64,000 bases of DNA from Mycolicibacterium mengxianglii (GCF_015710575.1 NZ_CP065373.1:2232001-2296000), one strand, 5' to 3'; positions 1-9,129 are shown, counted from the first letter of the stretch. Notes: generated from the letters alone by a model not told the origin. Translations and numbers: made by a program.

Positions 1-650
1 AGGCCGAGTTCGCGTGAGATATCGCGCAGCAGCTCCATCACGCTGGTCGACGAGACCGGATCCAGGGATGCGACGGGCTCGTCAGCCAGCAGCAGCGCGG
101 GCTCCTGGATCAGTGCGCGGGCGATTGCGACACGTTGCTGCTGACCACCGGAGAGCGTATCGGCGCGTTGGAAGGCCTTGTCGGCCAAACCCACCCGGGC
201 GAGATGCGCCATTGCTGCCTCCTTGGTGGCGCGGGGGTAGCTGAACAATCCGAGACGCGGACCGCGTAGCGTGCCCAGCCGGCCGGTGCACACGTTCTCC
301 AGCACCGACATCGAGCCCACCAGGTGAAAGTGCTGGAAGATCATGCCGACTCGCGACCGCAGCCGACGCAGCTTCCTCGCGTTCGCCGTATGCACCGGGA
401 CGCCGAGGGTATGTACTTGACCACGGGTGGGCAGCTGTAATCCGTTGATGCTGCGCAGCAGCGTGGACTTGCCGGAGCCGGACAGGCCCAACAGGACATT
501 GATCTTGCCCGGGACGAAGGCGACCGTGACATCGTTGAGTGCGGTCACCTGTCCGAAGGTCCGGGTCACCCCCAGCAACTGCACACCTTGATCGCGTCGG
601 TCGTGGGGTACCGGCACCGGCAGGGCGGTTTCGGCTCGCGGGATCGTCAT
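1..650 (-). CDS. phnC: Phosphonate/phosphite ABC transporter ATP-binding protein (partial)
   Basis: ATPase subunit that would power import of a phosphonate or related oxyanion. The frame is open from an ATG at 650 to the window edge, so the C-terminus is missing. Visible motifs are Walker A GLSGSGKST, the signature LSGGQQQRVAIARAL, and a Walker B ending LLLADEPVASLDP. The Q-loop reads MIFQHFHLV. It starts 37 nt after the stop of the substrate-binding protein gene, so the two are probably one operon; permease genes would lie beyond position 1. The PhnC assignment rests on the neighbouring PhnD-type binding protein; the ATPase alone cannot fix the substrate. Confidence 0.88.
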   Translation of the reverse strand, partial: MTIPRAETALPVPVPHDRRDQGVQLLGVTRTFGQVTALNDVTVAFVPGKINVLLGLSGSGKSTLLRSINGLQLPTRGQVHTLGVPVHTANARKLRRLRSRVGMIFQHFHLVGSMSVLENVCTGRLGTLRGPRLGLFSYPRATKEAAMAHLARVGLADKAFQRADTLSGGQQQRVAIARALIQEPALLLADEPVASLDPVSSTSVMELLRDISRELG

Positions 651-687
651 GGCGTCCGCCGTCTCAGTCCTTTCTCCATCTCGCACT

Positions 688-1632
688 TCAGACCACGCAT
701 GACTTCGACTTCGTGATGTCGCACACCTGTCGGATGCCGTCGTAGGTCGAGTCCTCCGCTGGGATGTAGCCATACTCCACGTCCTCGGGAAGTTGGCAGT
801 CCGCTTCGGTGGCGCAGAGGCCGAGCTCGACCAGAGCGGGGCGGTTGATGTCCTGCTGGAAGACCTGAGCGATCCCGTCCTGCAGCTCTTTCGGCAGTTT
901 CGTGCTCACCACGATCGGCGACTTGGGGATATCCTCCGACTCCCAGATCACTTGGAGCGCACCGGCCTCGAGCTGGCCTGAATCGGGGAGCTGCTCATCG
1001 ATCATCGTGTCGTAGGCGAACCCGGCATCGCAGGTCCCGTTGAGGACCGACAGGGCTGATGCATCATGCCCGCCCGCGAAGACAGGCGTGACACCGGTCT
1101 CGGGATCGATCCCCACCTCGAGCAGCCCAGCGGACGGAAACAGGTAGCCGGATGTGGACGTCGGATCGACGAAACATACTGTCTTGCCGGCCATATCGCT
1201 CAATGATTTGATTCCGCTGTCCGGCTTGGTGATCGCATATGACTGGTAGCTCGGTGACTCGTCTGGGGAGTCGGCCGGCACGCCCACGAGTGCGACACCG
1301 GCGCCGCTGTCTGCGGCAACCGCGTAGGAGAACGGCCCGAGCGCCGCGATGTCGACCTGTCCGGCACGCAGCGCTTCGATCACGGCGGCGTAGCTGGTCG
1401 CCTGCTGCGTCTCGATCTTCACTCCGAGCCGCTTCTCCAGTGCGGCAACGATCATCTTCGTCTTCTCGGTGAGTCCAGATGCGTTTTCCTGCGGGATCGA
1501 GGCGAATGTGAGGGTGTCGGGGGAAGCGGAGTCGCCGCCGCCGGAGTCGGAGCTCGAACATCCGGACAGGACCAGCAATCCCACCGCCGCGGTCGCGATC
1601 AGCGCGGAACGCGAGGAATGACAAATAAGCAT
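688..1632 (-). CDS. phnD: PhnD-type phosphonate/phosphite/phosphate ABC transporter substrate-binding lipoprotein
   Basis: 314-aa exported lipoprotein that would capture the ligand for the PhnC-type transporter. The N-terminus has a hydrophobic stretch ending in lipobox LSGC with Cys25 as the lipidated residue, then a Ser/Asp/Gly-rich linker. The mature part has the PhnD-family features: FASIPQEN after the linker, a TSYAAVIEAL segment, and the ligand-loop DPTSTSGYLFP. It is the first transporter gene, 96 nt downstream of the GntR regulator. A copy of a 23-nt motif shared with the regulator's own promoter lies 128 nt upstream of its start. Phosphonate, phosphite and phosphate are all possible ligands. 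Confidence 0.9.
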   Translation of the reverse strand: MLICHSSRSALIATAAVGLLVLSGCSSSDSGGGDSASPDTLTFASIPQENASGLTEKTKMIVAALEKRLGVKIETQQATSYAAVIEALRAGQVDIAALGPFSYAVAADSGAGVALVGVPADSPDESPSYQSYAITKPDSGIKSLSDMAGKTVCFVDPTSTSGYLFPSAGLLEVGIDPETGVTPVFAGGHDASALSVLNGTCDAGFAYDTMIDEQLPDSGQLEAGALQVIWESEDIPKSPIVVSTKLPKELQDGIAQVFQQDINRPALVELGLCATEADCQLPEDVEYGYIPAEDSTYDGIRQVCDITKSKSCVV

Positions 1633-1727
1633 GGATTTCCATCCTGACGTGAGAGTAAGGAGCCGTCGTGGACGCGACGTGTTATCGGTACACCGTCACG
1701 GCGCGATCTGGCCCCGGACCGACATCG

Positions 1728-2498
1728 CTACGAATCTCCGCGAGAACTGCCGTGAACACTTGCCGAAGTTGAGCAACAAGTTGGTGGTCGCAGGTCATGC
1801 TCATATTTCACCGAGATGCAAACACGGTCTTGGCGCATCCATCCCCGGCTGACCATCAACGGCTCACCGTCATTCGAGTTCTTGGTGAACGTATCGATCC
1901 GCCATGCCGGCACCGGTTCGCTGATGGCCAGCTGGGTGACCATCGGCGCGGGTGTCAGGTCGGGGACTACGCGAGTCCAGCTCCGGACCGGGTCGGCGCC
2001 GGCGGCGCGGAACAGCTCAGTCAGTGACTCATACGCCCGTAGACCTACCTCCACCTCGGGCAGCACCCGCGGCGACACCCACTCGTTGAGGTAGCCCACC
2101 AGCTCATCCCCCAGGTAACACAACCGGATCAGTCGAAGGCTGGTGTCACCCACCGCCGGTCCGAGACAGGCCGCCACATCCGCCGGGACGGGTTGCACGG
2201 AGGCGTCCAGGACAAACGTGCGGATGACGCCACCGGCCAGTGCAAAGGTCTCGTGCAGCGACGGCGCAATACCCGAGGACAGCATGTAATCGAGCCGACT
2301 GTTGACAAAGGTGCCGGCACCCTGGACCCGTCGCACCAGGAATCGGCCCTCGAGTTGGGCGAGTGCCTTGCGCACGATGTGTCGTTTGACGCCGAATTGG
2401 CGCATCAGGGCGGGTTCGCTCGGAAGTTTCGCGTCCGCCTCGAGCCGCAGGACCTCGGCCTCCATCGCCTCGACAATCGCCCGCGTACCGTCGTCCAT
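1728..2498 (-). CDS. GntR/HutC-family transcriptional regulator with UTRA ligand domain
   Basis: 256-aa repressor-type protein. A winged helix lies at about residues 8-70 (key segments PSEPALMRQFGVKRHIVRKA and VQGAGTFV). A UTRA-like ligand-binding domain follows to about residue 235, including YLNEWVSPRVLPEV and the strand ISVKYEHDL. Its place upstream of phnD suggests a PhnF-like role controlling uptake of a phosphorus compound; this is inferred from context. The last 20 or so residues after KYEHDL look unstructured and overlap the DNA that would carry the phnD promoter. Similar 23-nt elements sit upstream of this gene and upstream of phnD. Confidence 0.85.
   Translation of the reverse strand: MDDGTRAIVEAMEAEVLRLEADAKLPSEPALMRQFGVKRHIVRKALAQLEGRFLVRRVQGAGTFVNSRLDYMLSSGIAPSLHETFALAGGVIRTFVLDASVQPVPADVAACLGPAVGDTSLRLIRLCYLGDELVGYLNEWVSPRVLPEVEVGLRAYESLTELFRAAGADPVRSWTRVVPDLTPAPMVTQLAISEPVPAWRIDTFTKNSNDGEPLMVSRGWMRQDRVCISVKYEHDLRPPTCCSTSASVHGSSRGDS
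1760..1782 (+). promoter_or_regulatory. Candidate GntR operator upstream of phnD
   Basis: A 23-nt element beginning TTGCCGAAGTTG and ending CAAGTT matches 19 of 23 bases of the element at 2575-2597 in the same orientation. It contains the palindrome GTTGAGCAAC. It lies 128 nt upstream of the phnD start, within the 3' end of the regulator gene. Assignment to the neighbouring GntR protein is inferred. Confidence 0.5.
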
Positions 2499-2574
2499 GC
2501 GGCGAAAGCTAGGTAACTCCGATGAACACCGTGTCGATCGTTAACGGACTTCGGGTTAATGGTAGGTGGACAGG

Positions 2575-2597
2575 TTGCCGAAGTTGCAAACCAAGTT
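2575..2597 (+). promoter_or_regulatory. Candidate GntR operator upstream of the regulator gene
   Basis: Second copy of the 23-nt element, 77 nt upstream of the GntR start. It begins TTGCCGAAGTTG and ends CAAGTT, with a central GTTGCAAAC palindrome. A further inverted repeat, TTCCC to GGGAA, follows at about 2596-2618. The pairing with 1760-1782 fits autoregulation plus control of phnD. Confidence 0.5.
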
Positions 2598-2661
2598 CCC
2601 GAACATGTTGGTAGGGAACGGTATTCGAGAAGAAACACTTCGCGCAATCCGGCGATCGGCA

Positions 2662-3072
2662 ATGGCGGTCCGTGGCGGGCGGTCCCTTCAGGCACAACCG
2701 CCGGTGAGCCGATCCAGACGCGTCGCGACCGAAGTGTCGTACGCCGCCCTCGTCGACGGCCTGTACAGCGAACTCGCCGACTGGATCCGAGGATGCGCGA
2801 AGGACCTCACAGACGGCGTGGCCCGCCGTATCGCAGTCGTCGGGGTCAACGCACGGCTCGGCAAGAGGGCGACCCGGTTCGTCTTCCACGTCCCACAGGC
2901 CGACACCCCCGACGAAGAGTACGTCGCAGACTGGACCGCGATGATCGCCGACGAGTCGAGTCCATCCGCTGACTTACACTCCGCTTGGCCGCTTGGCTGT
3001 CTGCACAGCCGGGCACGCCCCCCGGGCCCCGGCCGGCCGGCATCGAAGACCGCCGCTGGGATCGGCGTGTGA
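2662..3072 (+). CDS. Hypothetical protein, uncertain
   Basis: An open frame divergent from the GntR gene. The ATG at 2662 is preferred over 2566 because the earlier start would place the candidate operator inside the coding region. The middle of the product (RVATEVSYAALVDGLYSELA, then RRIAVVGVNA and RFVFHVPQAD) has plausible protein-like composition. The last 30 residues are Pro/Gly/Arg-rich and look like read-through. I do not recognise a family and no clear ribosome-binding site is visible. It may be a truncated gene or a chance frame. Confidence 0.3.
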   Translation: MAVRGGRSLQAQPPVSRSRRVATEVSYAALVDGLYSELADWIRGCAKDLTDGVARRIAVVGVNARLGKRATRFVFHVPQADTPDEEYVADWTAMIADESSPSADLHSAWPLGCLHSRARPPGPGRPASKTAAGIGV

Positions 3073-3400
3073 GTGGATCTCTATTTTGCCGCGGATCATC
3101 AGGCTCGAAGCCAGAGTGGCCATGAACGGGTTGACCCGGCGTTTGTCAATGGGCCAGGAAAATATTGCGAGAGCCGCCGAACGGCCAGCTGCCTCTCAGG
3201 GATGCTCCAGTATCGGTGGGGTATGGCCCTCATCGAGGGACCAAGCCCCAAACCCAGCCTCTACCGACGCTGCCCAGGTCGAGCGCCGGGGTTTGTGCAT
3301 GGTCCGTGGGTGGGCCTCGACTGCGGTTGACTGCCGGGATCAACGAAGCGCGGGCCCGTCGGGGCCCACCGCATGTCCTGTGCAGGCCAGCCCCAGGGCA
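3073..3400. other. Intergenic stretch without a supported gene
   Basis: About 330 nt between the uncertain frame ending at 3072 and the SDR stop at 3401. Short frames exist on the plus strand but show no family motif or ribosome-binding site. Confidence 0.5.
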
Positions 3401-4218
3401 TTAACTTTTCTTATCGGCGGACGCGGCGTTATCTCGTTGTGCGGCAACCTCGATCAGTCGCTGCGATAGCGCCTCGGTGACCAGCGTCCACGCATCCGAG
3501 CCCAGCACGAGGCGCCGCGGTGGGGTGGGGTTATCGGCAGCGCGGAGAATCCCGCTGACCACACGCTTCGGGTCGTCGATCGCCTCATCGGACGTCGCGG
3601 GCGGGGTGTCGGCGGGGCCGCCGCGGTACGGCGCGCTGAGTGGCACCCGAGTGGCGGCATCGAAGAAACCGGTGTCGACTACGCCCGGTTCGATCAACGT
3701 GGTGTGGATGCCGAACGGTTCGATCTCGACGGCAAGGGAATCGTAGAAGCCTTCGATACCCCACTTGGTGACGTGATACAGCGAGAACGCGGGGAAGGTG
3801 ATGTGGCCGCCCATGCTCGACATCTGCATCAGATGGCCGCCGCCCTGGGCGCGCAGATGGGGATCACCGCCCGCGCAAGTTGAATGGAGGCAGTCAAGTT
3901 GGTCGCGATCATGTCATCGACGTGGTGATCGCTGAGGTCCTCCGCGGCGCCAAATACGCCGTAGCCGGCATTGGACACAACGACGTCGATGCGGCCGAGG
4001 GCGTCGAACGCATCGGCGACCACCCGGCGCAGCCCGGCAGTATCGGTGACATCAAGTGCGCGCCTCCATAACCGCTCGCCGAACCGCGCTGCCAAGTCAT
4101 CGAGTTGCTCGGGACGACGCATGGTCGCCGCCACTGAATCACCGCGCTGCAATGCCTCTTCGGCGAGTTCGCGCCCCATGCCCCGGGATGCGCCGGTGAT
4201 GAACCATGTCTTGGTCAT
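3401..4218 (-). pseudogene. Short-chain dehydrogenase/reductase interrupted by a single-base frameshift
   Basis: Classical SDR split into two overlapping frames. The 5' part from 4218 has the cofactor motif TGASRGMG and the NAG motif (VSNAGYGVFG). It then runs into a stop at about 3830. The 3' part carries the active site YHVTK and continues to 3401. Adding one G to the GGGG tract at 3859-3862 gives a continuous protein of about 272 aa (restored joint VIPHLRAQGGGHLMQMSS). The break may be a base-calling error rather than decay. The gene is divergent from a LysR regulator 111 nt away, a usual arrangement for an inducible reductase. The substrate is unknown. Confidence 0.8.
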
Positions 4219-4329
4219 GGTGATCCTCTCTCTGGTTGCCCACTGTCTAACCGAATTGCCACGCCGTCCAATCCATTCTCGATATGACAGTTTTGAAGGC
4301 TAGCCATGCGCTGCGCGTATACCTAGGCT

Positions 4330-5232
4330 GTGCTGATGTCCGAAGTGACCCTCGAGGGGCTGCGAGTCTGCCGCGAGATCGCTCTGTTGGGCTCGTTCAG
4401 CGCCGCAGGACGTTCGCTGGGCTACTCGCAGCCGTCGATCTCCCGCCAGGTTGCAGCGCTAGAGGACGCCGTCGGGTGCGAGCTGTTTGTTCGTGAGGTT
4501 CGCGGCGTGACGGTGACGGCTTCAGGCGCCCTGATGGTCGAACATGCCAACCGGATCCTGGCCGGCGTGACAGCCTTGCGCCACGATCTGCAAGCTCTCG
4601 ATGACGGGCTCGCCGGTCGGGTGGCCGTCGGCGCGTTTCCCGCCGCGATGTCGGTGTTGGTGCCGCGGGCGGTCGCACGTCTGGGTGCCGACCACCCCGG
4701 GCTGCTGATCACGCTGACCGAGGCGTCGACCCCCGCCCTGCTGCGTGAACTACGTGATGGGCGTTTACAAGTCGCGGTGATCGGCGTGGGAAGCGAACTG
4801 CCCGAGTATGACCTCGCCGGGTTGGCCACCCAGCAGGTGCGGACCGGCGACCTGTGTATCGCGGTGGCCGATGTGCACAGGCTGGCGCAGTCAGGTCGAG
4901 TTTCGGTGCGCGAGTTGACCGACGAACCGTGGATCGCCGGAACCGGGTCGCCCGGCGACCCGCAGTTCGCGGCGTGGCCTACGCTGCCCGATGCGAACAT
5001 CCGGTTCCGAGTTCGCAGCTGGCCCGCGCGGCTGGGTCTGGTAGCGGCGGGCCTGGGCATCTGCCTGCTGCCCGCGATCACGGCGCGATCCGTGCCCGAC
5101 GGGGTGGCCGTGCTCGGTGTCGATGACCCGCTGTGGCTGGGGCGTCGCACACTGGCGGTGACCAAGCCAGGCCCCTCGGAGCCGATCGCGGCTGTGCTGG
5201 CCGCGTTGCACAATGCCGCTGACGAGGTCTGA
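4330..5232 (+). CDS. LysR-family transcriptional regulator
   Basis: 300-aa regulator with an N-terminal winged helix-turn-helix (about residues 5-64, recognition segment LGYSQPSISRQVAALE) and a periplasmic-binding-protein-like effector domain from about residue 90. An ATG two codons later (MSEVTLEGL) is an alternative start. It is divergent from the SDR at 3401-4218 and probably controls it and itself from the shared 111-nt region. It resembles the LysR gene at 34782-35681 in length and in segments such as LVAAGLGI/LVAAGCGV and TPALLREL/TPALVRAL, so the two may be paralogues. The inducer is unknown. Confidence 0.9.
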   Translation: MLMSEVTLEGLRVCREIALLGSFSAAGRSLGYSQPSISRQVAALEDAVGCELFVREVRGVTVTASGALMVEHANRILAGVTALRHDLQALDDGLAGRVAVGAFPAAMSVLVPRAVARLGADHPGLLITLTEASTPALLRELRDGRLQVAVIGVGSELPEYDLAGLATQQVRTGDLCIAVADVHRLAQSGRVSVRELTDEPWIAGTGSPGDPQFAAWPTLPDANIRFRVRSWPARLGLVAAGLGICLLPAITARSVPDGVAVLGVDDPLWLGRRTLAVTKPGPSEPIAAVLAALHNAADEV

Positions 5233-5530
5233 CTCAAAGCCGGCTAGTGGTCCGTCTGCGATCTGAGCTGGTTTAGGGAAGGGAGAGTAGTCCGCAAGCG
5301 CGGCAGGAACAGTCCTATCGGCGATGCCATGGGACGCCGAGAGGGCCCGGCGAAGAGGGACGCCTCAGAGTTCGCGAAGTCGACGCGGCCGAGGGACTGT
5401 CTCCTGCGAGCTGAACGACGCCTCGGTCAGATGAGCTGTGCGGACCTACGCACAACCCGCTACTGCAGGGGCGCGTAGATTCTTTGAGGATCAATCCGAG
5501 CACCTAACGCAGCATTCGACGAAGGCCATC

Positions 5531-5779
5531 ATGTCCGAGGATCAGAACACCGACGTTCCACCGAATCACCTCTCCATCGATCCGCGCAGCGCCTTCTATA
5601 GCGAAGAGGTGCTCCGCCGCGACGTGGGTATTCGCTTTAATGGCGTCGAGAAAACCAATGTTCACGAATACAACGTGGCCGAGGGTTGGGTGCGTGTGGA
5701 AGTCTCTACCGCGAAGGACCGCCGCGGAAATCCTATGGTCGTCAAGCTCAGTGGCACGGTTGAACCTTATTTCCGCTGA
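5531..5779 (+). CDS. DUF3297 family protein
   Basis: 82-aa small soluble protein. The sequence PPNHLSIDPRSAFYSEEVL, followed by GIRFNGVEKTNVHEYNVAEG and a C-terminal KLSGTVEPYF, matches the layout of DUF3297 proteins as I know them. The ATG at 5531 is chosen because conserved sequence begins a few residues later; a start about 90 nt upstream would add unrelated residues. The function of the family is not known. The gene stands alone between LysR and a gene-poor stretch. The 298 nt upstream (5233-5530) hold nothing else I can support. Confidence 0.82.
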   Translation: MSEDQNTDVPPNHLSIDPRSAFYSEEVLRRDVGIRFNGVEKTNVHEYNVAEGWVRVEVSTAKDRRGNPMVVKLSGTVEPYFR

Positions 5780-6566
5780 GGACAAATAGCGGACGCCCCT
5801 GGATCTCTGACGCGGCTGTCAAGCGCGCCCCGGCGGTCACCCAAGTATGGGGCGACATCAAGAACCGGATCGCGGCCATCGCCGCGGGGCTCCCGGACCA
5901 CTGGAAATTAACTCACCCAGCCGGCGATGCCGTGGCGATGCGACCCGCCGACTGATCGATCGCAGGCTCATGTCAGGTTTCCTTTCGTTGCGAGCGGTTC
6001 GTCGATTTCACTGCTCGGCCGGCGGGAGGCCGACGCTGGCGAAGTACCGGCGGGTGCGGGTGGCAATGGCCTTGGCATTGCCGGGCTGTGCCGGGTACAT
6101 GTCCTGCTCGATGATCAGACGCAGGTCGCGGTTGACGAGCATTACGCGATAGGCAGACGGAAAGCTGGTGTCCATCGGGGTGTTCGAGACGATGCAGCGC
6201 ACGAAGTGCTGGACCTCGGCGACGAAGGCCTCGGCGTAGCCGGTGTTGGCTGGGTGGTGGCGGTGCGAGCACTTGGGTCGACCGCTGGGTGCTTCCGCAC
6301 GGCAGCGGGCAATTTCAACCGGTCGCTCGACGGCGACATCGCTGGCAACGGGCCTGTCCGGGTGCGTGGAGTGTTGGCCCCGCTGACCGTCTGGCGCGTG
6401 CGCGGCGTGGTGGGCCCATTCGGACACCACGGAGATCGTCGATCTTCTCGGCCACCGGCAGGACGACGCCTGCCGTTCTCGAGAACGTGACACCCCTTGG
6501 TGCGTCTGCTGGAGGTGGCGACCGGGTGACCGGCTGCCCTCTGGTCCGGCGGCGTACCTTAGGGAC
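5780..6566. other. Gene-poor stretch with possible coding remnants
   Basis: Nearly 800 nt without a convincing intact gene. Two stretches look like coding debris. On the plus strand a frame ending at 5955 reads QVWGDIKNRIAAIAAGLPDH but has no start. On the minus strand, about 6008-6260, a tail reading AEAFVAEVQHFVRCIVSNTP then YRVMLVNRDLRLIIEQDMYP has plausible composition. It is weakly reminiscent of the C-terminal part of Gfo/Idh-type oxidoreductases. The upstream part of that minus-strand frame is low-complexity read-through. I would treat both as remnants of unidentified genes. Confidence 0.4.
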
Positions 6567-7214
6567 ATGTCTCGAGCTAGACCCGGTTGGCCGGCCACTA
6601 CGGTCGGGTCGGAATCGACGCGCGAGACCATCCTGATCACCGCCTCCCAGGTGTTCATCGCCCAAGGCTACGAGCAAGCGAGCATGGACGAGATCGCGCT
6701 GAAGTCCGGTGTGGCGCGACGAACGTTGTACAACCACTTCGCCAGCAAGAAGGCCCTCTTCGACGCAACGATGGTCCGGTTGTGGGAACACATGCCTCTG
6801 GCCGACATCGTCGACGTAAGCGTCGAGTCCCGCCCGCCCGCGGAAGTTCTCTACGAGACCGGCCGGGCCATCGCAGATTTTTGGGCGCCCCCGGAGGCCG
6901 TAGCGTTCCTACGATTGGTGATCTGGGAGAGCGCGCGGTTCCCCGAGTTGACCGACAGTTTCATGAACATTGGTCGAGAGCCGGCTCGGGGCGCCGTCAA
7001 GCGCTACGTGCGTCTGCTCAGCAAGACACCCGATTTCGACATCAACGACCCCGACCTCGCGGCGTCGCAGTTCATCGACGTCATCTTGGGCGAGATCCTG
7101 CTAGATCGGCTGGTCGCTAGCCGTCACCCCGCCCTGAGTAAACGTCGTTGCGATTACGTCGTGAGAGAAGCCGTGGCGTTGTTTCTATCCCGTTATCGCG
7201 TGCAGACGAGTTGA
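6567..7214 (+). CDS. TetR-family transcriptional regulator
   Basis: 215-aa repressor. The N-terminal HTH is at about residues 18-65 (ASMDEIALKSGVARRTLYNH, then FASKKALFDA). The C-terminal ligand domain includes RLVIWESARFPEL, typical of the AefR-like TetR subgroup. It lies on the same strand as the next TetR and the hydrolase genes, but 309 nt separate it from them. No inverted repeat stands out directly upstream. Ligand and targets are unknown. Confidence 0.9.
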   Translation: MSRARPGWPATTVGSESTRETILITASQVFIAQGYEQASMDEIALKSGVARRTLYNHFASKKALFDATMVRLWEHMPLADIVDVSVESRPPAEVLYETGRAIADFWAPPEAVAFLRLVIWESARFPELTDSFMNIGREPARGAVKRYVRLLSKTPDFDINDPDLAASQFIDVILGEILLDRLVASRHPALSKRRCDYVVREAVALFLSRYRVQTS

Positions 7215-7508
7215 AGCACGTCAGATGGTGCCGACCACTGTCGGACCCTCGAAGGACGTCATGTGTTCACGGTGGCCACCGCCCCGCACCCTCTGGTCGA
7301 CAGACGGCCTCGGAGATGCCCATCCTGGGGTAATCCTGCAAGCTGATCTCCCGCAACAATCGCTCACACAGAGTTGTTGTGGCGCAATCGAAAACAGTGT
7401 TCGGCTGTGACCGATACGGCATCGTTCTGAATCGAGGCCAAGCGCCGTTCTCATTCGCTTGTCCACGTCGCCGTCCCGCTTCGTGTCCGACGGTCAATAT
7501 GACTTTCT
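7215..7508. other. Intergenic region between two tetR genes
   Basis: About 290 nt with short frames on both strands but no recognisable domain or ribosome-binding site. It ends in the inverted repeat at 7509. Confidence 0.5.
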
Positions 7509-7533
7509 GATACGGTACTGAACGTGTCGTATC
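7509..7533. promoter_or_regulatory. Inverted repeat overlapping a tetR start, candidate autoregulatory operator
   Basis: GATACGGTAC-TGAAC-GTGTCGTATC. The two 10-nt arms match at 8 of 10 positions with a 5-nt spacer. The repeat spans the GTG start at 7524, so binding would block transcription or initiation of the TetR gene. Size and symmetry fit TetR operators. Confidence 0.55.
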
Positions 7534-8222
7534 GTAACAAGGCGGATGCAGTGCCGCCGCTCGGCCCTCGGGGCGGACGGCCGCGGGATGAGCGTCGAGA
7601 AGCCGAAATCCTCGAGGTGGTGAACACCTTGATGTCGGAATGCGGCTACGACGGCATCACGTTCGAAGAGGTCGCACGGCGCGCGGGTGCTTCGAAAGCG
7701 ACGCTCTACAGGCGGTGGAAATCCAAGCGCGAGATGGTGATTGCTGCATTGAAAGCAGGTCCCGCGCGCCGGGACGGGCAGGAAGGGATCGATACCGGCA
7801 GTCTCCGGGGTGATCTCCTCGAACTCTGCCACCGGCTGGTGCAGTCGATGCGCTCTTCGGACAGTCGGGCGGCGTTGTTCCTGCTTCAAGCTGGTCTCGA
7901 AGACCCGGAGTTGTGCGAGGAGATCGAACGATCCGTCGGCCCGACGGGCGCTCGGCTCCCCAGGACCGTCATCGAGGCCGCCGTCCGCCGCGGCGAGCTT
8001 CCCGAGGGCGTCGACCCGTTTCCCTTCGAGGAAGTGACTGGTGCCGCGATCTTGCTTCGACGACTGAATGCGCTGGAGATCGACGACCGCTATCTCGAAG
8101 CGCTCGTGGACTCGGTGCTGATTCCCTCCCTGCAGGCCACCGCGGCCATGAAACACGAACTGCCCGCGGGGATCTTCTCCGGCCACCCCGCACCTCAGAC
8201 ACCCCCTGATTCCACCCCGTGA
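7524..8222 (+). CDS. TetR-family transcriptional regulator
   Basis: 232-aa regulator with N-terminal HTH at about residues 26-73 (ITFEEVARRAGASKATLYRR, then WKSKREMV) and a TetR C-terminal ligand domain. The GTG start at 7524 lies inside the inverted repeat 7509-7533; either the mRNA is nearly leaderless or the true start is slightly downstream, for example GTG near 7551. It is followed after 16 nt by the alpha/beta hydrolase gene, so the two are probably co-transcribed and this protein likely controls that hydrolase. Confidence 0.88.
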   Translation: MSYRNKADAVPPLGPRGGRPRDERREAEILEVVNTLMSECGYDGITFEEVARRAGASKATLYRRWKSKREMVIAALKAGPARRDGQEGIDTGSLRGDLLELCHRLVQSMRSSDSRAALFLLQAGLEDPELCEEIERSVGPTGARLPRTVIEAAVRRGELPEGVDPFPFEEVTGAAILLRRLNALEIDDRYLEALVDSVLIPSLQATAAMKHELPAGIFSGHPAPQTPPDSTP

Positions 8223-8238
8223 AAGAAGGCATCACCCC

Positions 8239-9129
8239 ATGAACGCACCGACCATCGACGGATTCCGATACCTGACCCTGCCCGGCGACCAAGGCGTCGA
8301 CCTGAACGTCGCCGTCGCCGGCGACGGGCCAGCGCTGGTCCTACTGCACGGGTTCCCGCAGACCCACTACATGTGGCGGGACGTCGCGCGGGAACTCGTT
8401 GCTCGACACACGGTCATCGCTCCCGACCTACGCGGATACGGGGAGAGCGGCAAGCCGAGGGAACAGGATCCCGAGACGTATTCCAAGCGGACCATGGCTC
8501 GCGACATCGTGGCCGTGGTCGAGGCGTTGGGACACGAGCGCTTTGGGCTCGTCGGCCACGACCGGGGTGCTCTCGTCGGCGTCCGCGCCGGACTCGACCA
8601 TCCGGACGCCGTGCAGTACCTCGGGGTCCTCGACGTGCTCCCCACCCTGGATACCTGGGACGTACTGCACGGCGTGGATGCCAAGGTGGCCTGGCACCTG
8701 TACCTCATGGCACAACCCGCGGGACTCCCGGAGAAGATGATCAGCGCAGTCGGGGCCGAGTTCTTCGGCTCGTTCTTGGATGGTTGGGATCCCGATGGCT
8801 CCACCTTCACGCCAGAAGTGCGGCAGCATTACGTCGACAGCTCCGTGAATGCCGTGGACTCCATCGTCGCCGACTACCGGGCCACCGCCGGCATCGATCT
8901 CGAGATGGACCGAGAAGACCGCGCCGCAGGTAGGCAGCTGACCATGCCGGTGGGCGTGATCTCCCAGGACTGGGGCTCTCAACTCGGGTTCGATGCCGCC
9001 GCGCTGTGGGGTGCATGGGCCCCTGACCTGACGTACGAGCCCATCCAGGCGGGCCACTTCATGGCCGAAGAGAATCCAGCCGCGATCGCGGACTTCATCG
9101 AGCGCCTGGCCAAACGCTCCGCCTCCTGA
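8239..9129 (+). CDS. Alpha/beta hydrolase, haloacetate dehalogenase/epoxide hydrolase-like
   Basis: 296-aa alpha/beta-hydrolase. Motifs in order are the oxyanion loop HGFPQTHYMW, DLRGYGESGKP, the nucleophile elbow GHDRGA (Asp nucleophile) and a C-terminal catalytic His in AGHFMAEENP. GHDRG, the DYRA segment and the overall length match fluoroacetate/haloacetate dehalogenases and related epoxide hydrolases. An Asp nucleophile implies a covalent ester intermediate and hydrolysis of a C-halogen bond or an epoxide rather than a carboxyl ester. The ribosome-binding site GAAAGAAGG precedes the ATG. It is co-directional with the preceding tetR. Real substrates cannot be read from sequence. Confidence 0.87.
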   Translation: MNAPTIDGFRYLTLPGDQGVDLNVAVAGDGPALVLLHGFPQTHYMWRDVARELVARHTVIAPDLRGYGESGKPREQDPETYSKRTMARDIVAVVEALGHERFGLVGHDRGALVGVRAGLDHPDAVQYLGVLDVLPTLDTWDVLHGVDAKVAWHLYLMAQPAGLPEKMISAVGAEFFGSFLDGWDPDGSTFTPEVRQHYVDSSVNAVDSIVADYRATAGIDLEMDREDRAAGRQLTMPVGVISQDWGSQLGFDAAALWGAWAPDLTYEPIQAGHFMAEENPAAIADFIERLAKRSAS

